From positions 1,798,001-1,862,000 of the forward strand of contig NZ_CP028941.1 of assembly GCF_013307245.1 (NCBI RefSeq): a stretch of 64,000 bases of DNA. Direction: 5' to 3'. The notes beneath the pieces are model-generated. The model did not search any database and was not told the DNA's origin. It was given only the letters and a program-made list of their open reading frames with translations. Below are positions 40,408-49,685 of this stretch, in pieces. Source of the stretch: Polynucleobacter antarcticus (GTDB taxonomy: Bacteria; Pseudomonadota; Gammaproteobacteria; Burkholderiales; Burkholderiaceae). The translations under genes were made by a program, and so were the position numbers. Position 1 is the first letter of the stretch; every line of letters starts with the position of its first letter.

Positions 40408-41397
40408 ATGACTGAAATTTTTATCCCTTTCCTAAGCGCATTTATTCTGGCTTACGCCTTGCGCCCTGTTTGCCTGTGGCTTGAGAGGCATCACCTACCC
40501 CGTGCAGCTGCAGCTGGCATCGCCATGATTATTGGCCTAAGCGTCGCATTTTTCGTTTTGAGTCTCTTTATTTCGCTCCTCAAAACTGAAATTCCCCTGA
40601 TTAAAGCTCAATTACCGATTTGGATTCAAAATACCCAATCTTGGCTTGGCCCCAAATTAAGTGAGTGGCATATTAGTGTTGACTGGGGCACTTTAAAAGC
40701 CAGCGTCACCCAAAAAATCACTACCCACCTCACTGATAACTCAGATGCGTTGATGTCTTCCACATTAGAAAGAGTCCTGATGTCCGGTAGCTCGGTGATT
40801 GCAGGGTTCGTCAATGCTGTTTTGATCTTATTTGTATTGTTCTATTTGCTGATTGACTGGGATCATTTTTTTAAACTCCTCAAGAGCATGGTGCCAGTAC
40901 GCACCCAAGAAATTGTTCACCATTTGGCAATGCATGCTGATGGATTACTTTCTCAATATCTAAGAGGAATGTTAATTGTTATTTCCATCATGTCACTCTT
41001 TTATTCAATTGGACTGAGCTTGCTGGGTGTTCAAGGCGCAGTAGCATTGGGTGTATTTACAGCACTAATGATTGTGATTCCTTACATTGGCATCACAATT
41101 GGATTTACCTTAGCCGTCTTGGCCGCCCTTTTACAATTTGGGCCTGGTGGCGCTCTGATTGGTGTCTTAGTGCTTTACGGACTAGGTCAGTTCATCGAAG
41201 GCTTTTTTCTCACACCCCGCTTAGTGGGCGAACGCATTGGCCTACATCCAGTAGCCGTGCTCTTTGCTCTACTTTTGTTTGGTAAGTTGTTCGGTTTTTT
41301 TGGGGTACTCTTGGCATTACCGATTAGCGCAGTGAGCTTAGTGCTCCTTCAATATAGTTGGACACGCTATACGCAAAGCTCTTGGTACCAAAAATAA
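40408..41397 (+). CDS. AI-2E family (PerM/YdiK-like) membrane transporter
   Basis: 329 residues with about eight hydrophobic helices in the arrangement of the AI-2E/PerM family: an N-terminal pair ending in FFVLSLFISLL, a soluble central region (about 60-115) and a C-terminal cluster with the LYGLGQFIEGFFLTPRLVGE-like signature. Family members export autoinducer or act as sodium-proton antiporters, so the substrate is open. The N-terminus begins within the first helix, slightly shorter than many homologues; an in-frame stop lies just upstream, so no longer start is available. hda follows with no spacer. Confidence 0.9.
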   Translation: MTEIFIPFLSAFILAYALRPVCLWLERHHLPRAAAAGIAMIIGLSVAFFVLSLFISLLKTEIPLIKAQLPIWIQNTQSWLGPKLSEWHISVDWGTLKASVTQKITTHLTDNSDALMSSTLERVLMSGSSVIAGFVNAVLILFVLFYLLIDWDHFFKLLKSMVPVRTQEIVHHLAMHADGLLSQYLRGMLIVISIMSLFYSIGLSLLGVQGAVALGVFTALMIVIPYIGITIGFTLAVLAALLQFGPGGALIGVLVLYGLGQFIEGFFLTPRLVGERIGLHPVAVLFALLLFGKLFGFFGVLLALPISAVSLVLLQYSWTRYTQSSWYQK

Positions 41398-42165
41398 ATG
41401 TCTGTAGCAATGAACAATTCTTTACCCCGACAATTTGCACTCGATATCAGTCACACACCAAAACCCAGCTTAAGCAATTTTTTAGCGGGAGAGAACCTGG
41501 CACTATGCTCCACTTTACGGGATGTTGTTCAATCTTGGGGCAACAAAAAAACGTTTGCAACTGAGGATGACGTTTTAAACGCGCGCTGGATTTATTGGTG
41601 GGGACCTGAAGGTTCTGGCCGTAGCCATTTACTGAGCGCCCTTGAAACCGCAGCAGAGCAAAGTGGCTTGATATGTTTTGCTTTGACACCGCATGAGCCT
41701 ATTTCATGGGTACGCCTTGAAGAGGAGCTCACTATTCTGAGCCTGAGCGACACAGCTTCTATCATTACCGTAGATGATATTGATCGCCTAGATGAGCGTC
41801 TTATCGCCTCGCTGTTTCGAATTCTGAATGAAGTTCGGGCCAGTAAAGCGATTCATATCTTTATGGCAGGCAATGCGGCTCCGAGTGCCCTGACCCTCAG
41901 AGAGGACCTGCGGACACGTTTGGGGTGGGGCCTGGTCTTTCAAACCCATCTTTTGGGGGATGATGAGAAAATACTTGCTTTACAAGAAGCGGCGCAAGCA
42001 CGGGGTTTAGTATTGTCTGCAGAAGTATTGCCTTGGCTTCTCAATCGCTTTTATCGTGACATGCCTAATCTGATGGCACTGATAGATGCTTTAGATGCAT
42101 ATTCATTAGAAACAAAACGCGCTGTGACACTGCCTCTCGTGCGAGAGCTCTTGCAGCCTAAATAA
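41398..42165 (+). CDS. hda: DnaA regulatory inactivator Hda-like AAA+ protein
   Basis: 255-residue DnaA-related ATPase that, with the sliding clamp, promotes hydrolysis of DnaA-ATP. The degenerate P-loop GPEGSGRS (69-76) with Arg for Lys matches Hda proteins; VDDIDRLDERLIASLFRILN is the Walker B region. A QFALDI stretch near residue 12 resembles the clamp-binding motif. The ATG directly follows the stop of the membrane gene; an alternative ATG is at 41410. The HAD gene follows by 6 bases. Confidence 0.9.
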   Translation: MSVAMNNSLPRQFALDISHTPKPSLSNFLAGENLALCSTLRDVVQSWGNKKTFATEDDVLNARWIYWWGPEGSGRSHLLSALETAAEQSGLICFALTPHEPISWVRLEEELTILSLSDTASIITVDDIDRLDERLIASLFRILNEVRASKAIHIFMAGNAAPSALTLREDLRTRLGWGLVFQTHLLGDDEKILALQEAAQARGLVLSAEVLPWLLNRFYRDMPNLMALIDALDAYSLETKRAVTLPLVRELLQPK

Positions 42166-42171
42166 ATATTT

Positions 42172-42852
42172 ATGACTCAACTTGCCCTGTTTGATTTAGA
42201 TCACACCCTACTGCCTTGCGATAGCGACTATGAATGGGGGCAGTTCTTAGTTCGTATTGGTGTAGTGGATGGCCAATACTACAAAGAACAAAATGATCGC
42301 TTCTACCAAGACTACAAGGATGGCAAGCTCAATATTGAGAGCTTTTTACGCTTTGCCTTAAAACCTCTCTCAGAGCATTCTCGTGCCCAACTCAAAGAAT
42401 GGCATGATGCTTTTATGAAAGAAGTAATTACCGGCCAGATACGCCAACAGGCAGTAGATCTCGTAAAGCGCCACCAAGATGCAGGAGATCTCTGCTGTGT
42501 GGTCACCGCTACCAATAGCTTTGTCACCCGTCCTATTGTTGAAAGTTTCGGTATTAAGCATTTAGTGGCGACTGAACCCGCTACTCTGGGAGATCATCCG
42601 TTATCTGACTTTACTGGGGAAGTTAAAGGCATTCCTAGTTTTAAAGAAGGGAAAATTACGCGGGTCCAGGACTGGCTTGCGGACCAACATTTGATATTAG
42701 ATCAACTGCCCTATAGTTATTTTTACTCGGACTCCATGAATGATTTACCTCTCCTTGAAAAAGTAAGTCATCCCATCGCTACCAATCCAGATGCCCGTTT
42801 ACGTGACGAAGCCACTAAGCGCAACTGGCCCATACTTGAATTGTTCGCATGA
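42172..42852 (+). CDS. HAD-superfamily IB phosphatase
   Basis: 226-residue hydrolase of the SerB-like HAD-IB group. Motif I DLDHT (D8 and D10), motif II VVTATNS, and motif III/IV SDSMNDLPLL are all present, so it is probably active. A helical cap of about 80 residues follows motif I. Substrate is not determinable; relatives include phosphoserine and histidinol-phosphate phosphatases. It is co-linear with hda, and its stop overlaps the pcnB ATG (ATGA). Confidence 0.88.
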   Translation: MTQLALFDLDHTLLPCDSDYEWGQFLVRIGVVDGQYYKEQNDRFYQDYKDGKLNIESFLRFALKPLSEHSRAQLKEWHDAFMKEVITGQIRQQAVDLVKRHQDAGDLCCVVTATNSFVTRPIVESFGIKHLVATEPATLGDHPLSDFTGEVKGIPSFKEGKITRVQDWLADQHLILDQLPYSYFYSDSMNDLPLLEKVSHPIATNPDARLRDEATKRNWPILELFA

Positions 42853-44246
42853 TCAAAAAATTGATTAACCGCATTTTGCGTCGCGACCCGATGGTCCGAC
42901 ATACCGCAGCCCATACTTCAGGCGCACCAAAACGTATTCCCAGAAAAACCCATCGCATTGACCCACAGTTGCTGTCTAAGAATGCCGTCAAAGTAACCGA
43001 CACTTTGCAACAAGCGGGCTATGATGCTTTTATTGTTGGCGGGGCAGTACGTGATCTAGCTCTTGGCATCGGTCCAAAAGATTTTGATGTCGCAACCAAT
43101 GCGACCCCAGAGCAAGTACAGAAGTTATTTCGTAAAGCTCGCCTGATTGGACGGCGCTTTCAGATTGTGCACGTGACATTTTTTGGTAAAGGTCAACCAG
43201 AAATTATTGAGGTCTCCACCTTTAGAGCATTGCTAGAAAATGCGGGTGAGCATGTTGCAGAAAATGGCCGCATCTTACGAGATAACGTTTGGGGTACCCA
43301 GCATGAAGATGCAGCGCGAAGAGATTTCACGATCAATGCGATGTATTACGACCCCGCTTCAGAAACCGTGCTCGACTACCACGGTGGCATGGCAGACATG
43401 CAGAAGAAAACACTCAGAATGATTGGCGATCCTGCCAAGCGCTATCGTGAAGATCCCATACGTATGCTGCGGGCTATTCGATTTGCTGCTAAGACAGGCT
43501 TTACTTTAGATGTGGCAACACGTGCACCGATTGCGCAGCTAGGCAAGCTAATTGATGATGTACCCTCTGCAAGATTATTTGATGAGATTCTTAAGCTATT
43601 GATGTCAGGTTACTCTTGGGCAGCCATTCAGGGTCTGCGTGATGCTGGCTTGCATCATGGCTTACTGCCGCTGCTCGATCACATCCTTGATAACAAAACT
43701 GGCTCAAAAGAGGCTCAAGACTTTGTTCGGATTGCCTTGGCCAATACCGATGAACGCATTCAGGCTGGAAAGAGCGTTTCCGCTGGATTCTTATTTGCTA
43801 CTTTGCTATGGCCTGATCTTTTGAATAATTGGAAAAAGAATCTTGCCAATGGGATTTCTAATATCCCTGCCCTACATGATGCAATGGATGAGACGGTTGC
43901 CAGCCAAAGTAATGGCATGACCATTCAGCGTCGTTTTGAGAGTGATATGCGCGAAATCTGGTCTATGCAACCTCGCTTTGAAAAGCGGGTTGGCCGCTAC
44001 CCTTATCGCCTAATTGAATCCCCTCGCTTTAGAGCGGGGTATGACTTTATGCTGCTGCGCTGCGCTACTGGCGAACAACATCCCACTTTAGGGGAGTGGT
44101 GGACTAGCTTCATCACAAGCGATCCTAGCGGCCAAGAGACATTGATGGCTAGCGTCAAGGGTGAAAGTGGTGGTGCCTCACCCACTAAACGTCGCCGTCG
44201 CAGAAAGCCTAAAGAAGCCTTGCCCACAGAGGGTGCAGAGAGCTAA
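42849..44246 (+). CDS. pcnB: Poly(A) polymerase I (PcnB) family
   Basis: Nucleotidyltransferase-superfamily enzyme that adds poly(A) tails to RNA; 465 residues. Signature GGAVRD is at 64-69 and the catalytic DFD at 78-80, followed by RRFQIVHVTF and DAARRDFTINAMYYD, typical of bacterial poly(A) polymerases rather than CCA enzymes. The N-terminal 40 residues and the last 25 (KRRRRRKPKEALP region) are strongly basic, fitting PcnB. It follows the HAD gene by a 4-base overlap and precedes folK. Confidence 0.93.
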   Translation: MIKKLINRILRRDPMVRHTAAHTSGAPKRIPRKTHRIDPQLLSKNAVKVTDTLQQAGYDAFIVGGAVRDLALGIGPKDFDVATNATPEQVQKLFRKARLIGRRFQIVHVTFFGKGQPEIIEVSTFRALLENAGEHVAENGRILRDNVWGTQHEDAARRDFTINAMYYDPASETVLDYHGGMADMQKKTLRMIGDPAKRYREDPIRMLRAIRFAAKTGFTLDVATRAPIAQLGKLIDDVPSARLFDEILKLLMSGYSWAAIQGLRDAGLHHGLLPLLDHILDNKTGSKEAQDFVRIALANTDERIQAGKSVSAGFLFATLLWPDLLNNWKKNLANGISNIPALHDAMDETVASQSNGMTIQRRFESDMREIWSMQPRFEKRVGRYPYRLIESPRFRAGYDFMLLRCATGEQHPTLGEWWTSFITSDPSGQETLMASVKGESGGASPTKRRRRRKPKEALPTEGAES

Positions 44247-44265
44247 GCAGACTTCAAAAAAAATC

Positions 44266-44292
44266 AGTAAAGTACACTAATGTAGGTTTACT
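44266..44292 (+). repeat. Interrupted inverted repeat upstream of folK
   Basis: AGTAAA (44266-44271) pairs with TTTACT (44287-44292), and TAC (44273-44275) with GTA (44282-44284). It lies between pcnB and folK. It may be a weak terminator or attenuator; the following sequence is only moderately T-rich. Confidence 0.3.
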
Positions 44293-44309
44293 TCTCGTTT
44301 GGAATACCC

Positions 44310-44837
44310 ATGGCACGAGCTTTTATCGGATTTGGCGGCAATATTGGTGACACACGTCAGCTCATTACTGACGCGATTGTTTGCCTTGCACAACGCTGCG
44401 AACTCCAAATTTTAACTAAAAGCTGTTTCTACCAAAGCGCTCCTTTTGAAGCATCTGGCAGCGACTATATCAACTCTGTCATTGAAATTGAGACCACTTT
44501 AACCCCTTATGGTCTTTTGCACGTATGCCAAGCGGTTGAGCAAGAATTTGGTCGTGAGCGTCCTTACACGAATGCACCTCGCACCTTAGATTTAGACATC
44601 CTGTCATTCGAAGGGGTATCTCAGGATGACTCAGATTTAACCTTACCCCATCCTCGAATTATTGAGCGTTCTTTTGTTCTACTCCCACTATTAGAAATTG
44701 CTCCCCACTTCTTTCTCCCTCAATTAGGCGAACTCAAGGCCTACCTGCCTCAAGTAGCCGATCAACGAATTGAAAAACTATCCTGCCGCAACTGTCATTG
44801 TGGTGAAAAAGCGGTTTATAGCCCAACGACGCATTAA
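44310..44837 (+). CDS. folK: 2-amino-4-hydroxy-6-hydroxymethyldihydropteridine pyrophosphokinase
   Basis: HPPK of folate synthesis, 175 residues. It starts with the family segment MARAFIGFGGNIGDTRQLI; the metal-binding APRTLDLDIL and LPHPRIIERSFVLLPL motifs are present. C-terminal 20 residues include a Cys-rich SCRNCHCGE stretch, unusual for HPPK and of unknown meaning. A GGA lies 7-9 nt before the ATG. panB follows by 17 bases, giving pcnB-folK-panB as in E. coli. Confidence 0.96.
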   Translation: MARAFIGFGGNIGDTRQLITDAIVCLAQRCELQILTKSCFYQSAPFEASGSDYINSVIEIETTLTPYGLLHVCQAVEQEFGRERPYTNAPRTLDLDILSFEGVSQDDSDLTLPHPRIIERSFVLLPLLEIAPHFFLPQLGELKAYLPQVADQRIEKLSCRNCHCGEKAVYSPTTH

Positions 44838-44842
44838 TTCAT

Positions 44843-44848
44843 TAAACT
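44843..44848 (+). promoter_or_regulatory. Possible panB -10 element, 6 nt from the start codon
   Basis: TAAACT lies 6 nt before the panB ATG; no Shine-Dalgarno is visible. It could be an internal leaderless promoter or chance, since panB closely follows folK. Confidence 0.3.
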
Positions 44849-44854
44849 CACGCC

Positions 44855-45670
44855 ATGGGTTACTTACAAGGCGAAAAGCCAATCACGATTTCTAAACTCC
44901 TCTCGCTCTATGCCGAGGGCGAGAAAATCACTATGTTGACCGCATACGATTCGACAATGTCTGCTTTACTCAATCGCTGTGGGGTAGAGACTATTCTGAT
45001 TGGTGATTCATTAGGTAATGTGATTCAAGGGCATAGCAGTACGACTCCTGTTACGGTTGAGCACATGGCATATCACACAGAGTGTGTAGCTCGAGCAAAC
45101 TCACAGGCCTTTGTGATTGCAGACCTTCCTTTTGCAAGCTATGGTGATCCAGTGCAAGCCTTAGATTCAGCGGCAGAGCTGATGCGTGCCGGTGCTGACA
45201 TGGTCAAGTTAGAGGGTGGTGATTGGCAAACGGAGATCATTCAGTATCTCGTACAGCGCAGCGTCCCTGTTTGCGCACACTTAGGTCTGCTGCCTCAGTC
45301 TGTGCATCTTTTGGGCGGCTATAAGGTACAAGGTAAATCAAAGGATGCAGCTAGCCTGATGCTAGAGCAAGCAATTGCTTGTGAACAAGCGGGCGCTCAA
45401 ATGATTGTCTTAGAGGCCATTCCTTCTTCCCTTGGAAAACAGATTACAGAATCCTTATCTATTCCAACCATTGGGATAGGCGCAGGGCCAGATTGCTCCG
45501 GGCAAGTATTGGTATTACAGGATATGCTGGGCATTAGCCCTGGTAAGGCACCTAAGTTTGTAAAAAACTTTATGGATGGTCACACCTCCGTAGAGGCTGC
45601 GATTAAAGCCTATGTTCGCGAAGTGAAGTCCGGAAAGTTTCCTGGAGTTGAACACGGCTTTGCCGGCTAA
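44855..45670 (+). CDS. panB: 3-methyl-2-oxobutanoate hydroxymethyltransferase
   Basis: Ketopantoate hydroxymethyltransferase, first committed step of pantothenate synthesis; 271 residues. Family segments: [30 protein letters not shown] with the metal-binding Asp, VKLEGG and [13 protein letters not shown]. panC is not adjacent. The hairpin that appears to terminate the transcript begins inside the last codons. Confidence 0.97.
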   Translation: MGYLQGEKPITISKLLSLYAEGEKITMLTAYDSTMSALLNRCGVETILIGDSLGNVIQGHSSTTPVTVEHMAYHTECVARANSQAFVIADLPFASYGDPVQALDSAAELMRAGADMVKLEGGDWQTEIIQYLVQRSVPVCAHLGLLPQSVHLLGGYKVQGKSKDAASLMLEQAIACEQAGAQMIVLEAIPSSLGKQITESLSIPTIGIGAGPDCSGQVLVLQDMLGISPGKAPKFVKNFMDGHTSVEAAIKAYVREVKSGKFPGVEHGFAG

Positions 45671-45688
45671 GCAAAGCCGCTTCCTTTT
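45655..45688 (+). terminator. Terminator hairpin overlapping the end of panB
   Basis: CGGCTTTGC (45655-45663) pairs with GCAAAGCCG (45671-45679); the panB stop codon lies in the loop and CTTCCTTTT follows. The T tract is imperfect. It separates panB from the convergent dnaJ. Confidence 0.65.
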
Positions 45689-45714
45689 ACATTCACTTTT
45701 GAATGAACTTTTAG

Positions 45715-46842
45715 TTAACTAAAGAAGCTCTTTACGCCGTCAAACCAACCCTGTTGATGCGGGTTGTGTTTATTCCCACCAGACTTAAGACTCTCGTCAA
45801 ATTTCTGCAGCAACATCTTCTGCTCATCCGTCAGTTTGACTGGCGTTTCAACGGCAATATGCACGAAGAGATCTCCAACCATCGTTGAACGCAGACCTTT
45901 GATACCTTTACTGCGTAAGCGGAAGGTCTTGCCAGTTTGAGTGCCCTCCGGAATCGGAAACTCTACACGCCCTGACAGGGTGGGCACTTCAATATCACCA
46001 CCAATCGTTGCCGTAGCAAATGAGATGGGCATTTGCACGTGGAGGTCACTGCCATCACGCTCAAATACTTTATGCGCCTTAACCCTTACCTCGACATACA
46101 GATCGCCAGATGGACCGCCATTCACGCCGGGCTCGCCATTACCGACGGAGCGCACACGCATGCCATCATCAATTCCGGCGGGGATTTTGATCTCGAGTGT
46201 TTTTTGTTCTTTATTTTTGCCGCTTCCATGACAGGTTTTGCATGGCTTAGGAATATATTCGCCAGTACCGCGACATTTAGGACAGGTTTGCTGCATCGAA
46301 AAGAAACCTTGCTGTACGCGCACTTGCCCATGGCCATCACATGTCGTACATCTTTCAGGCTTACTGCCTGGTTCCGCACCAGAACCATGGCAGGTTTTGC
46401 AATCACTCCAGCTCGGCACACGTATTTGGGTGGTGTAACCTTCAGCTGCTTGCTCGAGCGTGATCTCCATGTTGTAACGAAGATCTGCGCCCTTATAAAC
46501 CTGTGGGCCTGATTGGCGGCCACCACCTTGACCAAAAATATCACCAAAGATATCGCCGAAAGCATCTGCAAAACCACCGCCACCACCAAAGCCGCCTCCG
46601 CCCATAGAAGGATCCACACCGGCATGACCATATTGGTCGTACGCCGCACGCTTATTGGGTTCAGTTAAGGTTTCGTAGGCTTCTTTGACTTCTTTAAATT
46701 GATCTTCGGCAGTTTTACTATCCGGATTACGGTCGGGGTGATACTTCATTGCCAGCTTCCGATAGGCTTTTTTCAGCTCATCATCGCTCGCACCTCGTGC
46801 CACGCCAAGCACTTCGTAATAATCGCGTTTACCTTTAGCCAC
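45715..46842 (-). CDS. dnaJ: Chaperone DnaJ
   Basis: Hsp40 co-chaperone that stimulates DnaK; 375 residues from GTG 46842. The J domain has HPD at 35-37; the Gly/Phe-rich linker spans about 75-105; four CxxCxGxG zinc repeats follow ([32 protein letters not shown]). The GTG start is chosen because AAAGGAA lies just upstream and [14 protein letters not shown] matches E. coli DnaJ length and start; a longer frame to 46881 would run into the dnaK-dnaJ hairpin region. Confidence 0.96.
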   Translation of the reverse strand: MAKGKRDYYEVLGVARGASDDELKKAYRKLAMKYHPDRNPDSKTAEDQFKEVKEAYETLTEPNKRAAYDQYGHAGVDPSMGGGGFGGGGGFADAFGDIFGDIFGQGGGRQSGPQVYKGADLRYNMEITLEQAAEGYTTQIRVPSWSDCKTCHGSGAEPGSKPERCTTCDGHGQVRVQQGFFSMQQTCPKCRGTGEYIPKPCKTCHGSGKNKEQKTLEIKIPAGIDDGMRVRSVGNGEPGVNGGPSGDLYVEVRVKAHKVFERDGSDLHVQMPISFATATIGGDIEVPTLSGRVEFPIPEGTQTGKTFRLRSKGIKGLRSTMVGDLFVHIAVETPVKLTDEQKMLLQKFDESLKSGGNKHNPHQQGWFDGVKSFFS

Positions 46843-46869
46843 AACATTCCTTTCAACAACCGCAATGGC

Positions 46870-46894
46870 ACAAGTCGGCACGAGGCCGACTTGT
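46870..46894 (-). repeat. Strong hairpin in the dnaK-dnaJ intercistronic gap
   Basis: A perfect 10-bp inverted repeat ACAAGTCGGC (46870-46879) with GCCGACTTGT (46885-46894), 5-nt loop, without a following T tract. Between dnaK and dnaJ it could stabilise the upstream message or lower read-through, so that dnaK is made in excess of dnaJ. Confidence 0.6.
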
Positions 46895-46938
46895 TATCAA
46901 TACTTCTAAATTAAGTTACATCATATTCAATAATGGAA

Positions 46939-48879
46939 TTACTTCTTGTCATTGACCTCTTTGAAATCCGCATCCACCACATCGGCATCCGGAGCACTTG
47001 CCTGTGCACCCTGAGAACCGCCAGGAGCAGCACCAGGTGTACCACCGGCTTTCGCTTGCTCAGCAGCCATGGCCTTTTCACCTAGCTTCTGGCTTGCGGT
47101 ACCCAATGCTTCTGTTTTGGCTTCAATCGTCGCTTTGTCACTACCCTTGATAGCCTCATCTAATTCTTTGAGGGCAGCTTCAATCGCTTCTTTCTCAGAG
47201 GCCTCTAAAGATGCGCCATGTTCTTCCAAGGTTTTCTTAGTTGAATGGGCTAAAGCGTCAGCAGTATTACGGGCAGTAACGAGTTCCAATGCTTTTTTAT
47301 CTTCATCCGCATTGGCCTCAGCATCTTTGACCATGCGCTGGATTTCTTCTTCAGTTAAACCAGAGTTTGCCTTGATGGTGATTTTGTTTTCTTTGCCAGT
47401 AGTTTTATCTTTTGCGGTGACATGCAAAATTCCATTGGCATCAATATCAAAGGTCACTTCAATTTGTGGCATACCACGCTGTGCAGGAGCAATTCCCTCG
47501 AGGTTGAACTCACCGAGCAGCTTATTTGCTACCGCCATCTCACGCTCACCTTGGTAACACTTAATCGTCACTGCAGGCTGGTTATCTTCTGCTGTCGAAT
47601 ACACCTGTGCATGTTTAGTCGGAATAGTGGTGTTCTTAGGAATCATCTTCGTCATGACGCCGCCCAAGGTCTCAATGCCCAATGACAGTGGAGTCACATC
47701 TAACAGCAATACGTCTTTACGATCACCAGAAAGCACGGATCCCTGAATAGCGGCACCAACAGCTACAGCTTCATCTGGGTTCACGTCTTTACGTGGCTCT
47801 TTACCGAAGATCTCTTTTACTTTGTCCTGAACCGCTGGCATACGGGTTTGACCACCCACCAAAATCACATCATCAATGTCAGCAATATTCACACCAGCAT
47901 CTTTGATCGCAGTTAAGCAAGGACCTGCAGTACGGTTAACCAATTCCTCTACTAAAGACTCTAGCTTAGCGCGGGTTAACTTCAGGTTCAAATGCTTTGG
48001 ACCACTTGCATCGGCAGTTACATAAGGCAAATTGATCTCGGTTTGCTGGGTAGATGAGAGCTCAATCTTGGCCTTCTCAGCAGCATCTTTTAAACGCTGC
48101 AATGCCAACACATCTTTACTTAAATCAACGCCTTGCTCTTTCTTAAACTCAGTAATGATCCAGTCAATAATGCGCTGGTCAAAGTCTTCACCGCCTAAGA
48201 AGGTATCGCCGTTAGTAGAAAGCACTTCAAACTGCTTCTCACCATCAACGTTAGCGATCTCAATAATGGAGACGTCAAATGTTCCGCCGCCGAGGTCATA
48301 TACCGCAATCTTACGATCTACTTTATCTTGCTTGTCTAAGCCAAATGCTAAAGCAGCAGCAGTTGGCTCATTGATAATGCGCTTGACATCTAAACCTGCA
48401 ATACGACCAGCATCTTTAGTTGCTTGACGTTGGCTATCGTTAAAGTAAGCAGGCACAGTGATGACTGCCTCAGTCACTTCTTCGCCGAGATAATCTTCAG
48501 CTGTTTTTTTCATTTTGCGCAGAATCTCAGCGGATACTTGTTGTGGCGCCATTTTTTTATCGCGCGCTTCAACCCAAGCGTCACCATTGTCAGCTTGAAC
48601 AATCTTGTAAGGCATCAGACCAATGTCTTTTTGCACTTCTTTATCGCTAAATTTACGACCCATCAAACGCTTCACTGCATAAATCGTGTTCCTCGGATTA
48701 GTCACGGATTGGCGTTTTGCTGGGGCACCTACCAATACTTCGCCATCTTCCACGTAAGCAATGATGGATGGGGTAGTGCGACCGCCTTCTGCGTTCTCAA
48801 CAACCTTAGGTGCATTGTTTTCAACAACTGAAACGCACGAGTTGGTGGTTCCTAAGTCGATTCCGATAATCTTTCCCAT
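46939..48879 (-). CDS. dnaK: Chaperone DnaK (Hsp70)
   Basis: ATP-driven chaperone, 646 residues. ATPase start [16 protein letters not shown], phosphate loop [11 protein letters not shown], linker [19 protein letters not shown], then the substrate-binding and lid domains. The C-terminus is Gly/Ala-rich and ends EVNDKK with the acidic [12 protein letters not shown], as usual. A GGAG ribosome binding site and a sigma-32 promoter lie upstream; dnaJ follows. Confidence 0.98.
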   Translation of the reverse strand: MGKIIGIDLGTTNSCVSVVENNAPKVVENAEGGRTTPSIIAYVEDGEVLVGAPAKRQSVTNPRNTIYAVKRLMGRKFSDKEVQKDIGLMPYKIVQADNGDAWVEARDKKMAPQQVSAEILRKMKKTAEDYLGEEVTEAVITVPAYFNDSQRQATKDAGRIAGLDVKRIINEPTAAALAFGLDKQDKVDRKIAVYDLGGGTFDVSIIEIANVDGEKQFEVLSTNGDTFLGGEDFDQRIIDWIITEFKKEQGVDLSKDVLALQRLKDAAEKAKIELSSTQQTEINLPYVTADASGPKHLNLKLTRAKLESLVEELVNRTAGPCLTAIKDAGVNIADIDDVILVGGQTRMPAVQDKVKEIFGKEPRKDVNPDEAVAVGAAIQGSVLSGDRKDVLLLDVTPLSLGIETLGGVMTKMIPKNTTIPTKHAQVYSTAEDNQPAVTIKCYQGEREMAVANKLLGEFNLEGIAPAQRGMPQIEVTFDIDANGILHVTAKDKTTGKENKITIKANSGLTEEEIQRMVKDAEANADEDKKALELVTARNTADALAHSTKKTLEEHGASLEASEKEAIEAALKELDEAIKGSDKATIEAKTEALGTASQKLGEKAMAAEQAKAGGTPGAAPGGSQGAQASAPDADVVDADFKEVNDKK

Positions 48880-48941
48880 AATGGCTCCAAAAATGAATTA
48901 AATGTGTAATTTCGTCAAACTGCGAATGCATCGATACCCAA

Positions 48942-48970
48942 TAAATGGGGCTAAAAAGAGGGATTTCAAG
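48942..48970 (-). promoter_or_regulatory. Sigma-32 heat-shock promoter of dnaK
   Basis: CTTGAAA (48970-48964), 13 nt, CCCCATTTA (48950-48942), the same geometry as the E. coli dnaK P1 promoter. The leader of about 55 nt carries GGAG before the dnaK ATG. Confidence 0.9.
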
Positions 48971-48983
48971 AGCTGAAAAGTGC

Positions 48984-49010
48984 AAAAAAGGCAGAAATCT
49001 GCCTTTTTTA
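48984..49010 (-). terminator. Terminator downstream of grpE
   Basis: AAAAAAGGCAGA (48984-48995) and TCTGCCTTTTTT (48998-49009) around a 2-nt centre; the real loop would be larger. It ends the grpE transcript before the dnaK promoter. Confidence 0.85.
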
Positions 49011-49054
49011 TTCTACTTTCCGACCAAAAGGCCTGAGTGAGGACTTTTTACTTC

Positions 49055-49603
49055 TTACTTAGGGGTACTAACGGTTACCAGGGCTGGGCGAAGAATCCGA
49101 TCCGCAATCGAATACCCCCGCTGAAGCACCGAAACTATCGTATTCGCCTCTTGCTCAGAAGGCACTGAAGCAATGGCCTGATGATGATGGGGGTCAAATT
49201 TATCCCCCACAGCAGGGTTTAGCTCCGTCATGCGGCCTTTTTCAAAAGCAGAGAGCAATTGCTTGAGTGTGATCTCTAGGCCCTCTTTAAAAGCATTGGC
49301 ATCTACTGCCTTCGCATTCAGAGCAGCGTAAAAACTATCGGTGACAGGAACTAAGTGCTCCGCAAAACTCTCAATCGCAAATTTATGGGCCTTAGCGATA
49401 TCTTCCACCGCGCGGCGGCGAATATTTTCCCCTTCCGCTTTTGCGCGCAGATAGTTATCTTGCATCTCCGTCAGTTTTTGATGGAGCTCTGCAATTTCTT
49501 GCTCTGGAGTCTTTACTTCGGCTGTCTCGCCGACTGCCTCTGCAGGCGAATGAGCGTCAGTATTTTCCTGCTCAGGGGAGGGGTGTTGATTATCTTGGGT
49601 CAT
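49055..49603 (-). CDS. grpE: Nucleotide exchange factor GrpE
   Basis: Releases ADP from DnaK; 182 residues. An acidic, low-complexity N-terminus (about 1-35), a long helical coiled-coil segment (about 35-85, including [20 protein letters not shown]), then the beta domain with [12 protein letters not shown] and [20 protein letters not shown]. It has its own sigma-32 promoter and terminator, and dnaK follows on the same strand. Confidence 0.97.
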   Translation of the reverse strand: MTQDNQHPSPEQENTDAHSPAEAVGETAEVKTPEQEIAELHQKLTEMQDNYLRAKAEGENIRRRAVEDIAKAHKFAIESFAEHLVPVTDSFYAALNAKAVDANAFKEGLEITLKQLLSAFEKGRMTELNPAVGDKFDPHHHQAIASVPSEQEANTIVSVLQRGYSIADRILRPALVTVSTPK

Positions 49604-49645
49604 GGCTACAGATTCACTTTTCTAAAATAATGACAAGTTATCAAG

Positions 49646-49674
49646 CATATGGGGGCAAGCAAGCTGATTTCAAG
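49646..49674 (-). promoter_or_regulatory. Sigma-32 heat-shock promoter of grpE
   Basis: CTTGAAA (49674-49668), 13 nt, CCCCATAT (49654-49647), matching the sigma-32 consensus and spaced as in the dnaK promoter. It lies about 45 nt before the grpE ATG and just after hemH. Confidence 0.87.
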
Positions 49675-49685
49675 TCCAGCCGAGT

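Noticed and set aside
45941-46649. Open frames on both strands over dnaJ
   Set aside because: They are frame shadows of the Gly-rich and zinc-finger-coding regions of dnaJ.
47069-47557. 162-codon frame antisense to dnaK
   Set aside because: Ala/Ser-rich shadow of the strongly biased dnaK coding strand.
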